From assembly GCA_030867875.1 (NCBI GenBank), contig JAOWCC010001634.1:99117321-99181320 (forward strand): a stretch of 64,000 bases of DNA, read 5' to 3'. The notes beneath the pieces are model-generated. The model was not told where the DNA came from. It saw only the letters and a list, made by a program, of their open reading frames with translations, and ran no database searches. Each line of letters opens with the position of its first letter. Position 1 is the stretch's first letter. This DNA comes from Actinernus sp. WN-2022 (lineage: Eukaryota > Cnidaria > Anthozoa > Actiniaria > Actinernidae). The position numbers were made by a program, and so were the translations under genes. Shown here in pieces: positions 1-14,000 of the stretch.

Positions 1-168
1 CCTTTTTCTAACCTAAGCATAACCTCTAGGTCTCAAATAAAGAAATTATGGGATGGATCTAAGTCAAGTCAATTATGGGATAGAAAGGCCAGAAAAGTCT
101 TCAACTGTCATTTGCCCTTTCAAGAAAACGGCAAAAACACGAGTTACTGGCTTTTAAAGCTTAAAGGC

Positions 169-248
169 ACACAAGATCTAGCATGTTTTCACAAAAGGGG
201 GTGTTAGGTTCAAAGGCTCCTTTTGTGAAAACATGCTAGATCTTGTGT
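169..248. repeat. Perfect 30-bp inverted repeat with 20-bp loop (first copy)
   Basis: The left arm (169-198, beginning ACACAAGATCTAGC) is perfectly complementary to the right arm (219-248, ending GCTAGATCTTGTGT); the 20-bp loop is 199-218. The same 80-bp structure recurs once per higher-order unit, 210 bp downstream of each B/C ORF start (for example 1113-1192 and 2057-2136). I count 29 complete copies; the copy expected at 30857 is deleted and the one at 31738 is truncated by the array end. An RNA from either strand would fold into a 30-bp perfect stem. Confidence 0.95.
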
Positions 249-1185
249 ACCTTACAATCTTCAAAGTGGCGCCATTTCTCGAGCTTTTGATGGATTTCGA
301 TGTACTACACGTCAAAACAACGGTCTCTTCCAGTACTTTAAGACTAGCGTGCCAGTTTTGCCGTATTTGGAGTAGAAAACCCGAAAATGTGGTTTTTGTA
401 AGCTAACCTGAATCTCTCAAAGTTACTTGTGTACCCTAAAATCTTCAAAGTGGCGCCATTTCTCGAGCTTTTGATGGATTTCGATGTACTACACGTCAAA
501 ACAACGGTCTCTTCCAGTACTTTAAGACTAGCGTGCCAGTTTTGCCGTATTTGGAGTAGAAAACCCGAAAATGTGGTTTTTGTAAGCTAACCTGAATCTC
601 TCAAAGTTACTTGTGTACCCTAAAATCTTCAAAGTGGCGCCATTTCTCGAGCTTTTGATGGATTTCGATGTACTACACGTCAAAACAACGGTCTCTTCCA
701 GTACTTTAAGACTAGCGTGCCAGTTTTGCCGTATTTGGAGTAGAAAACCCGAAAATGTGGTTTTTGTAAGCTAACCTGAATCTCTCAAAGTTACTTGTGT
801 ACCCTAAAATCTTCAAAGTGGCGCCATTTCTCGAGCTTTTGATGGATTTCGATGCACTATACGGCAATACAACGTTCTCTTAATGTAGATTGCGTTTAGT
901 GGATGGAAGTTTCCTGTATTTTGAGTAACAATACCAGAAAATGGCCTTTTTCTAACCTAAGCATAACCTCTAGGTCTCAAATAAAGAAATTATGGGATGG
1001 ATCTAAGTCAAGTCAATTATGGGATAGAAAGGCCAGAAAAGTCTTCAACTGTCATTTGCCCTTTCAAGAAAACGGCAAAAACACGAGTTACTGGCTTTTA
1101 AAGCTTAAAGGCACACAAGATCTAGCATGTTTTCACAAAAGGGGGTGTTAGGTTCAAAGGCTCCTTTTGTGAAAACATGCTAGAT
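242..1185 (+). repeat. Reference 944-bp higher-order unit (A-A-A-B-C)
   Basis: This is the first complete unit. A monomers occupy 242-425, 426-609 and 610-793. The first A of each run begins CTTGTGTACCTTACAATC and later ones CTTGTGTACCCTAAAATC. The B monomer starts at 794, is nearly identical to A for about 60 bp, then diverges (for example GATGCACTATACGG in place of GATGTACTACACGT), yet aligns with A to about 970. C, about 972-1185, has no similarity to A and carries the hairpin at 1113-1192, whose right arm supplies the first bases of the next A run. Confidence 0.93.
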
Positions 1186-4100
1186 CTTGTGTACCTTACA
1201 ATCTTCAAAGTGGCGCCATTTCTCGAGCTTTTGATGGATTTCGATGTACTACACGTCAAAACAACGGTCTCTTCCAGTACTTTAAGACTAGCGTGCCAGT
1301 TTTGCCGTATTTGGAGTAGAAAACCCGAAAATGTGGTTTTTGTAAGCTAACCTGAATCTCTCAAAGTTACTTGTGTACCCTAAAATCTTCAAAGTGGCGC
1401 CATTTCTCGAGCTTTTGATGGATTTCGATGTACTACACGTCAAAACAACGGTCTCTTCCAGTACTTTAAGACTAGCGTGCCAGTTTTGCCGTATTTGGAG
1501 TAGAAAACCCGAAAATGTGGTTTTTGTAAGCTAACCTGAATCTCTCAAAGTTACTTGTGTACCCTAAAATCTTCAAAGTGGCGCCATTTCTCGAGCTTTT
1601 GATGGATTTCGATGTACTACACGTCAAAACAACGGTCTCTTCCAGTACTTTAAGACTAGCGTGCCAGTTTTGCCGTATTTGGAGTAGAAAACCCGAAAAT
1701 GTGGTTTTTGTAAGCTAACCTGAATCTCTCAAAGTTACTTGTGTACCCTAAAATCTTCAAAGTGGCGCCATTTCTCGAGCTTTTGATGGATTTCGATGCA
1801 CTATACGGCAATACAACGTTCTCTTAATGTAGATTGCGTTTAGTGGATGGAAGTTTCCTGCATTTTGAGTAACAATACCAGAAAATGGCCTTTTTCTAAC
1901 CTAAGCATAACCTCTAGGTCTCAAATAAAGAAATTATGGGATGGATCTAAGTCAAGTCAATTATGGGATAGAAAGGCCAGAAAAGTCTTCAACTGTCATT
2001 TGCCCTTTCAAGAAAACGGCAAAAACACGAGTTACTGGCTTTTAAAGCTTAAAGGCACACAAGATCTAGCATGTTTTCACAAAAGGGGGTGTTAGGTTCA
2101 AAGGCTCCTTTTGTGAAAACATGCTAGATCTTGTGTACCTTACAATCTTCAAAGTGGCGCCATTTCTCGAGCTTTTGATGGATTTCGATGTACTACACGT
2201 CAAAACAACGGTCTCTTCCAGTACTTTAAGACTAGCGTGCCAGTTTTGCCGTATTTGGAGTAGAAAACCCGAAAATGTGGTTTTTGTAAGCTAACCTGAA
2301 TCTCTCAAAGTTACTTGTGTACCCTAAAATCTTCAAAGTGGCGCCATTTCTCGAGCTTTTGATGGATTTCGATGTACTACACGTCAAAACAACGGTCTCT
2401 TCCAGTACTTTAAGACTAGCGTGCCAGTTTTGCCGTATTTGGAGTAGAAAACCCGAAAATGTGGTTTTTGTAAGCTAACCTGAATCTCTCAAAGTTACTT
2501 GTGTACCCTAAAATCTTCAAAGTGGCGCCATTTCTCGAGCTTTTGATGGATTTCGATGTACTACACGTCAAAACAACGGTCTCTTCCAGTACTTTAAGAC
2601 TAGCGTGCCAGTTTTGCCGTATTTGGAGTAGAAAACCCGAAAATGTGGTTTTTGTAAGCTAACCTGAATCTCTCAAAGTTACTTGTGTACCCTAAAATCT
2701 TCAAAGTGGCGCCATTTCTCGAGCTTTTGATGGATTTCGATGCACTATACGGCAATACAACGTTCTCTTAATGTAGATTGCGTTTAGTGGATGGAAGTTT
2801 CCTGTATTTTGAGTAACAATACCAGAAAATGGCCTTTTTCTAACCTAAGCATAACCTCTAGGTCTCAAATAAAGAAATTATGGGATGGATCTAAGTCAAG
2901 TCAATTATGGGATAGAAAGGCCAGAAAAGTCTTCAACTGTCATTTGCCCTTTCAAGAAAACGGCAAAAACACGAGTTACTGGCTTTTAAAGCTTAAAGGC
3001 ACACAAGATCTAGCATGTTTTCACAAAAGGGGGTGTTAGGTTCAAAGGCTCCTTTTGTGAAAACATGCTAGATCTTGTGTACCTTACAATCTTCAAAGTG
3101 GCGCCATTTCTCGAGCTTTTGATGGATTTCGATGTACTACACGTCAAAACAACGGTCTCTTCCAGTACTTTAAGACTAGCGTGCCAGTTTTGCCGTATTT
3201 GGAGTAGAAAACCCGAAAATGTGTTTTTTGTAAGCTAACCTGAATCTCTCAAAGTTACTTGTGTACCCTAAAATCTTCAAAGTGGCGCCATTTCTCGAGC
3301 TTTTGATGGATTTCGATGTACTACACGTCAAAACAACGGTCTCTTCCAGTACTTTAAGACTAGCGTGCCAGTTTTGCCGTATTTGGAGTAGAAAACCCGA
3401 AAATGTGGTTTTTGTAAGCTAACCTGAATCTCTCAAAGTTACTTGTGTACCCTAAAATCTTCAAAGTGGCGCCATTTCTCGAGCTTTTGATGGGTTTCGA
3501 TGTACTACACGTCAAAACAACGGTCTCTTCCAGTACTTTAAGACTAGCGTGCCAGTTTTGCCGTATTTGGAGTAGAAAACCCGAAAATGTGGTTTTTGTA
3601 AGCTAACCTGAATCTCTCAAAGTTACTTGTGTACCCTAAAATCTTCAAAGTGGCGCCATTTCTCGAGCTTTTGATGGATTTCGATGCACTATACGGCAAT
3701 ACAACGTTCTCTTAATGTAGATTGCGTTTAGTGGATGGAAGTTTCCTGTATTTTGAGTAACAATACCAGAAAATGGCCTTTTTCTAACCTAAGCATAACC
3801 TCTAGGTCTCAAATAAAGAAATTATGGGATGGATCTAAGTCAAGTCAATTATGGGATAGAAAGGCCAGAAAAGTCTTCAACTGTCATTTGCCCTTTCAAG
3901 AAAACGGCAAAAACACGAGTTACTGGCTTTTAAAGCTTAAAGGCACACAAGATCTAGCATGTTTTCACAAAAGGGGGTGTTAGGTTCAAAGGCTCCTTTT
4001 GTGAAAACATGCTAGATCTTGTGTACCTTACAATCTTCAAAGTGGCGCCATTTCTCGAGCTTTTGATGGATTTCGATGTACTACACGTCAAAACAACGGT

Positions 4101-7100
4101 CTCTTCCAGTACTTTAAGACTAGCGTGCCAGTTTTGCCGTATTTGGAGTAGAAAACCCGAAAATGTGGTTTTTGTAAGCTAACCTGAATCTCTCAAAGTT
4201 ACTTGTGTACCCTAAAATCTTCAAAGTGGCGCCATTTCTCGAGCTTTTGATGGATTTCGATGTACTACACGTCAAAACAACGGTCTCTTCCAGTACTTTA
4301 AGACTAGCGTGCCAGTTTTGCCGTATTTGGAGTAGAAAACCCGAAAATGTGGTTTTTGTAAGCTAACCTGAATCTCTCAAAGTTACTTGTGTACCCTAAA
4401 ATCTTCAAAGTGGCGCCATTTCTCGAGCTTTTGATGGATTTCGATGTACTACACGTCAAAACAACGGTCTCTTCCAGTACTTTAAGACTAGCGTGCCAGT
4501 TTTGCCGTATTTGGAGTAGAAAACCCGAAAATGTGGTTTTTGTAAGCTAACCTGAATCTCTCAAAGTTACTTGTGTACCCTAAAATCTTCAAAGTGGCGC
4601 CATTTCTCGAGCTTTTGATGGATTTCGATGCACTATACGGCAATACAACGTTCTCTTAATGTAGATTGCGTTTAGTGGATGGAAGTTTCCTGTATTTTGA
4701 GTAACAATACCAGAAAATGGCCTTTTTCTAACCTAAGCATAACCTCTAGGTCTCAAATAAAGAAATTATGGGATGGATCTAAGTCAAGTCAATTATGGGA
4801 TAGAAAGGCCAGAAAAGTCTTCAACTGTCATTTGCCCTTTCAAGAAAACGGCAAAAACACGAGTTACTGGCTTTTAAAGCTTAAAGGCACACAAGATCTA
4901 GCATGTTTTCACAAAAGGGGGTGTTAGGTTCAAAGGCTCCTTTTGTGAAAACATGCTAGATCTTGTGTACCTTACAATCTTCAAAGTGGCGCCATTTCTC
5001 GAGCTTTTGATGGATTTCGATGTACTACACGTCAAAACAACGGTCTCTTCCAGTACTTTAAGACTAGCGTGCCAGTTTTGCCGTATTTGGAGTAGAAAAC
5101 CCGAAAATGTGGTTTTTGTAAGCTAACCTGAATCTCTCAAAGTTACTTGTGTACCCTAAAATCTTCAAAGTGGCGCCATTTCTCGAGCTTTTGATGGATT
5201 TCGATGTACTACACGTCAAAACAACGGTCTCTTCCAGTACTTTAAGACTAGCGTGCCAGTTTTGCCGTATTTGGAGTAGAAAACCCGAAAATGTGGTTTT
5301 TGTAAGCTAACCTGAATCTCTCAAAGTTACTTGTGTACCCTAAAATCTTCAAAGTGGCGCCATTTCTCGAGCTTTTGATGGATTTCGATGTACTACACGT
5401 CAAAACAACGGTCTCTTCCAGTACTTTAAGACTAGCGTGCCAGTTTTGCCGTATTTGGAGTAGAAAACCCGAAAATGTGGTTTTTGTAAGCTAACCTGAA
5501 TCTCTCAAAGTTACTTGTGTACCCTAAAATCTTCAAAGTGGCGCCATTTCTCGAGCTTTTGATGGATTTCGATGCACTATACGGCAATACAACGTTCTCT
5601 TAATGTAGATTGCGTTTAGTGGATGGAAGTTTCCTGTATTTTGAGTAACAATACCAGAAAATGGCCTTTTTCTAACCTAAGCATAACCTCTAGGTCTCAA
5701 ATAAAGAAATTATGGGATGGATCTAAGTCAAGTCAATTATGGGATAGAAAGGCCAGAAAAGTCTTCAACTGTCATTTGCCCTTTCAAGAAAACGGCAAAA
5801 ACACGAGTTACTGGCTTTTAAAGCTTAAAGGCACACAAGATCTAGCATGTTTTCACAAAAGGGGGTGTTAGGTTCAAAGGCTCCTTTTGTGAAAACATGC
5901 TAGATCTTGTGTACCTTACAATCTTCAAAGTGGCGCCATTTCTCGAGCTTTTGATGGATTTCGATGTACTACACGTCAAAACAACGGTCTCTTCCAGTAC
6001 TTTAAGACTAGCGTGCCAGTTTTGCCGTATTTGGAGTAGAAAACCCGAAAATGTGGTTTTTGTAAGCTAACCTGAATCTCTCAAAGTTACTTGTGTACCC
6101 TAAAATCTTCAAAGTGGCGCCATTTCTCGAGCTTTTGATGGATTTCGATGTACTACACGTCAAAACAACGGTCTCTTCCAGTACTTTAAGACTAGCGTGC
6201 CAGTTTTGCCGTATTTGGAGTAGAAAACCCGAAAATGTGGTTTTTGTAAGCTAACCTGAATCTCTCAAAGTTACTTGTGTACCCTAAAATCTTCAAAGTG
6301 GCGCCATTTCTCGAGCTTTTGATGGATTTCGATGTACTACACGTCAAAACAACGGTCTCTTCCAGTACTTTAAGACTAGCGTGCCAGTTTTGCCGTATTT
6401 GGAGTAGAAAACCCGAAAATGTGGTTTTTGTAAGCTAACCTGAATCTCTCAAAGTTACTTGTGTACCCTAAAATCTTCAAAGTGGCGCCATTTCTCGAGC
6501 TTTTGATGGATTTCGATGCACTATACGGCAATACAACGTTCTCTTAATGTAGATTGCGTTTAGTGGATGGAAGTTTCCTGTATTTTGAGTAACAATACCA
6601 GAAAATGGCCTTTTTCTAACCTAAGCATAACCTCTAGGTCTCAAATAAAGAAATTATGGGATGGATCTAAGTCAAGTCAATTATGGGATAGAAAGGCCAG
6701 AAAAGTCTTCAACTGTCATTTGCCCTTTCAAGAAAACGGCAAAAACACGAGTTACTGGCTTTTAAAGCTTAAAGGCACACAAGATCTAGCATGTTTTCAC
6801 AAAAGGGGGTGTTAGGTTCAAAGGCTCCTTTTGTGAAAACATGCTAGATCTTGTGTACCTTACAATCTTCAAAGTGGCGCCATTTCTCGAGCTTTTGATG
6901 GATTTCGATGTACTACACGTCAAAACAACGGTCTCTTCCAGTACTTTAAGACTAGCGTGCCAGTTTTGCCGTATTTGGAGTAGAAAACCCGAAAATGTGG
7001 TTTTTGTAAGCTAACCTGAATCTCTCAAAGTTACTTGTGTACCCTAAAATCTTCAAAGTGGCGCCATTTCTCGAGCTTTTGATGGATTTCGATGCACTAT

Positions 7101-8086
7101 ACGGCAATACAACGTTCTCTTAATGTAGATTGCGTTTAGTGGATGGAAGTTTCCTGTATTTTGAGTAACAATACCAGAAAATGGCCTTTTTCTAACCTAA
7201 GCATAACCTCTAGGTCTCAAATAAAGAAATTATGGGATGGATCTAAGTCAAGTCAATTATGGGATAGAAAGGCCAGAAAAGTCTTCAACTGTCATTTGCC
7301 CTTTCAAGAAAACGGCAAAAACACGAGTTACTGGCTTTTAAAGCTTAAAGGCACACAAGATCTAGCATGTTTTCACAAAAGGGGGTGTTAGGTTCAAAGG
7401 CTCCTTTTGTGAAAACATGCTAGATCTTGTGTACCTTACAATCTTCAAAGTGGCGCCATTTCTCGAGCTTTTGATGGATTTCGATGTACTACACGTCAAA
7501 ACAACGGTCTCTTCCAGTACTTTAAGACTAGCGTGCCAGTTTTGCCGTATTTGGAGTAGAAAACCCGAAAATGTGTTTTTTGTAAGCTAACCTGAATCTC
7601 TCAAAGTTACTTGTGTACCCTAAAATCTTCAAAGTGGCGCCATTTCTCGAGCTTTTGATGGATTTCGATGTACTACACGTCAAAACAACGGTCTCTTCCA
7701 GTACTTTAAGACTAGCGTGCCAGTTTTGCCGTATTTGGAGTAGAAAACCCGAAAATGTGGTTTTTGTAAGCTAACCTGAATCTCTCAAAGTTACTTGTGT
7801 ACCCTAAAATCTTCAAAGTGGCGCCATTTCTCGAGCTTTTGATGGATTTCGATGTACTACACGTCAAAACAACGGTCTCTTCCAGTACTTTAAGACTAGC
7901 GTGCCAGTTTTGCCGTATTTGGAGTAGAAAACCCGAAAATGTGGTTTTTGTAAGCTAACCTGAATCTCTCAAAGTTACTTGTGTACCCTAAAATCTTCAA
8001 AGTGGCGCCATTTCTCGAGCTTTTGATGGATTTCGATGCACTATACGGCAATACAACGTTCTCTTAATGTAGATTGCGTTTAGTGG

Positions 8087-11000
8087 ATGGAAGTTTCCTG
8101 TATTTTGAGTAACAATACCAGAAAATGGCCTTTTTCTAACCTAAGCATAACCTCTAGGTCTCAAATAAAGAAATTATGGGATGGATCTAAGTCAAGTCAA
8201 TTATGGGATAGAAAGGCCAGAAAAGTCTTCAACTGTCATTTGCCCTTTCAAGAAAACGGCAAAAACACGAGTTACTGGCTTTTAAAGCTTAAAGGCACAC
8301 AAGATCTAGCATGTTTTCACAAAAGGGGGTGTTAGGTTCAAAGGCTCCTTTTGTGAAAACATGCTAGATCTTGTGTACCTTACAATCTTCAAAGTGGCGC
8401 CATTTCTCGAGCTTTTGATGGATTTCGATGTACTACACGTCAAAACAACGGTCTCTTCCAGTACTTTAAGACTAGCGTGCCAGTTTTGCCGTATTTGGAG
8501 TAGAAAACCCGAAAATGTGGTTTTTGTAAGCTAACCTGAATCTCTCAAAGTTACTTGTGTACCCTAAAATCTTCAAAGTGGCGCCATTTCTCGAGCTTTT
8601 GATGGATTTCGATGTACTACACGTCAAAACAACGGTCTCTTCCAGTACTTTAAGACTAGCGTGCCAGTTTTGCCGTATTTGGAGTAGAAAACCCGAAAAT
8701 GTGGTTTTTGTAAGCTAACCTGAATCTCTCAAAGTTACTTGTGTACCCTAAAATCTTCAAAGTGGCGCCATTTCTCGAGCTTTTGATGGATTTCGATGTA
8801 CTACACGTCAAAACAACGGTCTCTTCCAGTACTTTAAGACTAGCGTGCCAGTTTTGCCGTATTTGGAGTAGAAAACCCGAAAATGTGGTTTTTGTAAGCT
8901 AACCTGAATCTCTCAAAGTTACTTGTGTACCCTAAAATCTTCAAAGTGGCGCCATTTCTCGAGCTTTTGATGGATTTCGATGTACTACACGTCAAAACAA
9001 CGGTCTCTTCCAGTACTTTAAGACTAGCGTGCCAGTTTTGCCGTATTTGGAGTAGAAAACCCGAAAATGTGGTTTTTGTAAGCTAACCTGAATCTCTCAA
9101 AGTTACTTGTGTACCCTAAAATCTTCAAAGTGGCGCCATTTCTCGAGCTTTTGATGGATTTCGATGTACTACACGTCAAAACAACGGTCTCTTCCAGTAC
9201 TTTAAGACTAGCGTGCCAGTTTTGCCGTATTTGGAGTAGAAAACCCGAAAATGTGGTTTTTGTAAGCTAACCTGAATCTCTCAAAGTTACTTGTGTACCC
9301 TAAAATCTTCAAAGTGGCGCCATTTCTCGAGCTTTTGATGGATTTCGATGTACTACACGTCAAAACAACGGTCTCTTCCAGTACTTTAAGACTAGCGTGC
9401 CAGTTTTGCCGTATTTGGAGTAGAAAACCCGAAAATGTGGTTTTTGTAAGCTAACCTGAATCTCTCAAAGTTACTTGTGTACCCTAAAATCTTCAAAGTG
9501 GCGCCATTTCTCGAGCTTTTGATGGATTTCGATGTACTACACGTCAAAACAACGGTCTCTTCCAGTACTTTAAGACTAGCGTGCTAGTTTTGCCGTATTT
9601 GGAGTAGAAAACCCGAAAATGTGGTTTTTGTAAGCTAACCTGAATCTCTCAAAGTTACTTGTGTACCCTAAAATCTTCAAAGTGGCGCCATTTCTCGAGC
9701 TTTTGATGGATTTCGATGCACTATACGGCAATACAACGTTCTCTTAATGTAGATTGCGTTTAGTGGATGGAAGTTTCCTGTATTTTGAGTAACAATACCA
9801 GAAAATGGCCTTTTTCTAACCTAAGCATAACCTCTAGGTCTCAAATAAAGAAATTATGGGATGGATCTAAGTCAAGTCAATTATGGGATAGAAAGGCCAG
9901 AAAAGTCTTCAACTGTCATTTGCCCTTTCAAGAAAACGGCAAAAACACGAGTTACTGGCTTTTAAAGCTTAAAGGCACACAAGATCTAGCATGTTTTCAC
10001 AAAAGGGGGTGTTAGGTTCAAAGGCTCCTTTTGTGAAAACATGCTAGATCTTGTGTACCTTACAATCTTCAAAGTGGCGCCATTTCTCGAGCTTTTGATG
10101 GATTTCGATGTACTACACGTCAAAACAACGGTCTCTTCCAGTACTTTAAGACTAGCGTGCCAGTTTTGCCGTATTTGGAGTAGAAAACCCGAAAATGTGG
10201 TTTTTGTAAGCTAACCTGAATCTCTCAAAGTTACTTGTGTACCCTAAAATCTTCAAAGTGGCGCCATTTCTCGAGCTTTTGATGGATTTCGATGTACTAC
10301 ACGTCAAAACAACGGTCTCTTCCAGTACTTTAAGACTAGCGTGCCAGTTTTGCCGTATTTGGAGTAGAAAACCCGAAAATGTGGTTTTTGTAAGCTAACC
10401 TGAATCTCTCAAAGTTACTTGTGTACCCTAAAATCTTCAAAGTGGCGCCATTTCTCGAGCTTTTGATGGATTTCGATGTACTACACGTCAAAACAACGGT
10501 CTCTTCCAGTACTTTAAGACTAGCGTGCCAGTTTTGCCGTATTTGGAGTAGAAAACCCGAAAATGTGGTTTTTGTAAGCTAACCTGAATCTCTCAAAGTT
10601 ACTTGTGTACCCTAAAATCTTCAAAGTGGCGCCATTTCTCGAGCTTTTGATGGATTTCGATGTACTACACGTCAAAACAACGGTCTCTTCCAGTACTTTA
10701 AGACTAGCGTGCCAGTTTTGCCGTATTTGGAGTAGAAAACCCGAAAATGTGGTTTTTGTAAGCTAACCTGAATCTCTCAAAGTTACTTGTGTACCCTAAA
10801 ATCTTCAAAGTGGCGCCATTTCTCGAGCTTTTGATGGATTTCGATGCACTATACGGCAATACAACGTTCTCTTAATGTAGATTGCGTTTAGTGGATGGAA
10901 GTTTCCTGTATTTTGAGTAACAATACCAGAAAATGGCCTTTTTCTAACCTAAGCATAACCTCTAGGTCTCAAATAAAGAAATTATGGGATGGATCTAAGT

Positions 11001-14000
11001 CAAGTCAATTATGGGATAGAAAGGCCAGAAAAGTCTTCAACTGTCATTTGCCCTTTCAAGAAAACGGCAAAAACACGAGTTACTGGCTTTTAAAGCTTAA
11101 AGGCACACAAGATCTAGCATGTTTTCACAAAAGGGGGTGTTAGGTTCAAAGGCTCCTTTTGTGAAAACATGCTAGATCTTGTGTACCTTACAATCTTCAA
11201 AGTGGCGCCATTTCTCGAGCTTTTGATGGATTTCGATGTACTACACGTCAAAACAACGGTCTCTTCCAGTACTTTAAGACTAGCGTGCCAGTTTTGCCGT
11301 ATTTGGAGTAGAAAACCCGAAAATGTGGTTTTTGTAAGCTAACCTGAATCTCTCAAAGTTACTTGTGTACCCTAAAATCTTCAAAGTGGCGCCATTTCTC
11401 GAGCTTTTGATGGATTTCGATGTACTACACGTCAAAACAACGGTCTCTTCCAGTACTTTAAGACTAGCGTGCCAGTTTTGCCGTATTTGGAGTAGAAAAC
11501 CCGAAAATGTGGTTTTTGTAAGCTAACCTGAATCTCTCAAAGTTACTTGTGTACCCTAAAATCTTCAAAGTGGCGCCATTTCTCGAGCTTTTGATGGATT
11601 TCGATGTACTACACGTCAAAACAACGGTCTCTTCCAGTACTTTAAGACTAGCGTGCCAGTTTTGCCGTATTTGGAGTAGAAAACCCGAAAATGTGGTTTT
11701 TGTAAGCTAACCTGAATCTCTCAAAGTTACTTGTGTACCCTAAAATCTTCAAAGTGGCGCCATTTCTCGAGCTTTTGATGGATTTCGATGTACTACACGT
11801 CAAAACAACGGTCTCTTCCAGTACTTTAAGACTAGCGTGCCAGTTTTGCCGTATTTGGAGTAGAAAACCCGAAAATGTGGTTTTTGTAAGCTAACCTGAA
11901 TCTCTCAAAGTTACTTGTGTACCCTAAAATCTTCAAAGTGGCGCCATTTCTCGAGCTTTTGATGGATTTCGATGTACTACACGTCAAAACAACGGTCTCT
12001 TCCAGTACTTTAAGACTAGCGTGCCAGTTTTGCCGTATTTGGAGTAGAAAACCCGAAAATGTGGTTTTTGTAAGCTAACCTGAATCTCTCAAAGTTACTT
12101 GTGTACCCTAAAATCTTCAAAGTGGCGCCATTTCTCGAGCTTTTGATGGATTTCGATGTACTACACGTCAAAACAACGGTCTCTTCCAGTACTTTAAGAC
12201 TAGCGTGCTAGTTTTGCCGTATTTGGAGTAGAAAACCCGAAAATGTGGTTTTTGTAAGCTAACCTGAATCTCTCAAAGTTACTTGTGTACCCTAAAATCT
12301 TCAAAGTGGCGCCATTTCTCGAGCTTTTGATGGATTTCGATGCACTATACGGCAATACAACGTTCTCTTAATGTAGATTGCGTTTAGTGGATGGAAGTTT
12401 CCTGTATTTTGAGTAACAATACCAGAAAATGGCCTTTTTCTAACCTAAGCATAACCTCTAGGTCTCAAATAAAGAAATTATGGGATGGATCTAAGTCAAG
12501 TCAATTATGGGATAGAAAGGCCAGAAAAGTCTTCAACTGTCATTTGCCCTTTCAAGAAAACGGCAAAAACACGAGTTACTGGCTTTTAAAGCTTAAAGGC
12601 ACACAAGATCTAGCATGTTTTCACAAAAGGGGGTGTTAGGTTCAAAGGCTCCTTTTGTGAAAACATGCTAGATCTTGTGTACCTTACAATCTTCAAAGTG
12701 GCGCCATTTCTCGAGCTTTTGATGGATTTCGATGTACTACACGTCAAAACAACGGTCTCTTCCAGTACTTTAAGACTAGCGTGCCAGTTTTGCCGTATTT
12801 GGAGTAGAAAACCCGAAAATGTGGTTTTTGTAAGCTAACCTGAATCTCTCAAAGTTACTTGTGTACCCTAAAATCTTCAAAGTGGCGCCATTTCTCGAGC
12901 TTTTGATGGATTTCGATGTACTACACGTCAAAACAACGGTCTCTTCCAGTACTTTAAGACTAGCGTGCCAGTTTTGCCGTATTTGGAGTAGAAAACCCGA
13001 AAATGTGGTTTTTGTAAGCTAACCTGAATCTCTCAAAGTTACTTGTGTACCCTAAAATCTTCAAAGTGGCGCCATTTCTCGAGCTTTTGATGGATTTCGA
13101 TGTACTACACGTCAAAACAACGGTCTCTTCCAGTACTTTAAGACTAGCGTGCCAGTTTTGCCGTATTTGGAGTAGAAAACCCGAAAATGTGGTTTTTGTA
13201 AGCTAACCTGAATCTCTCAAAGTTACTTGTGTACCCTAAAATCTTCAAAGTGGCGCCATTTCTCGAGCTTTTGATGGATTTCGATGTACTACACGTCAAA
13301 ACAACGGTCTCTTCCAGTACTTTAAGACTAGCGTGCCAGTTTTGCCGTATTTGGAGTAGAAAACCCGAAAATGTGGTTTTTGTAAGCTAACCTGAATCTC
13401 TCAAAGTTACTTGTGTACCCTAAAATCTTCAAAGTGGCGCCATTTCTCGAGCTTTTGATGGATTTCGATGCACTATACGGCAATACAACGTTCTCTTAAT
13501 GTAGATTGCGTTTAGTGGATGGAAGTTTCCTGTATTTTGAGTAACAATACCAGAAAATGGCCTTTTTCTAACCTAAGCATAACCTCTAGGTCTCAAATAA
13601 AGAAATTATGGGATGGATCTAAGTCAAGTCAATTATGGGATAGAAAGGCCAGAAAAGTCTTCAACTGTCATTTGCCCTTTCAAGAAAACGGCAAAAACAC
13701 GAGTTACTGGCTTTTAAAGCTTAAAGGCACACAAGATCTAGCATGTTTTCACAAAAGGGGGTGTTAGGTTCAAAGGCTCCTTTTGTGAAAACATGCTAGA
13801 TCTTGTGTACCTTACAATCTTCAAAGTGGCGCCATTTCTCGAGCTTTTGATGGATTTCGATGTACTACACGTCAAAACAACGGTCTCTTCCAGTACTTTA
13901 AGACTAGCGTGCCAGTTTTGCCGTATTTGGAGTAGAAAACCCGAAAATGTGGTTTTTGTAAGCTAACCTGAATCTCTCAAAGTTACTTGTGTACCCTAAA

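Noticed and set aside
242..425. CENP-B-box-like motif in the A monomer (TTTCGATGTACTACACG)
   Set aside because: The TTCG....A half fits, but the required CGGG is ACAC here.
903..1151. 82-codon ORF conserved in all satellite units
   Set aside because: The copies are identical because the array is homogenised; composition, lack of recognised domains and a stop in the hairpin loop give no sign of selection on protein. Only one base differs among copies (1861, synonymous), too few to test.
1113..1192. Polymerase III B-box-like GGTTCAAAGGC in the hairpin loop
   Set aside because: One mismatch to the core and no acceptable A box at a suitable distance.
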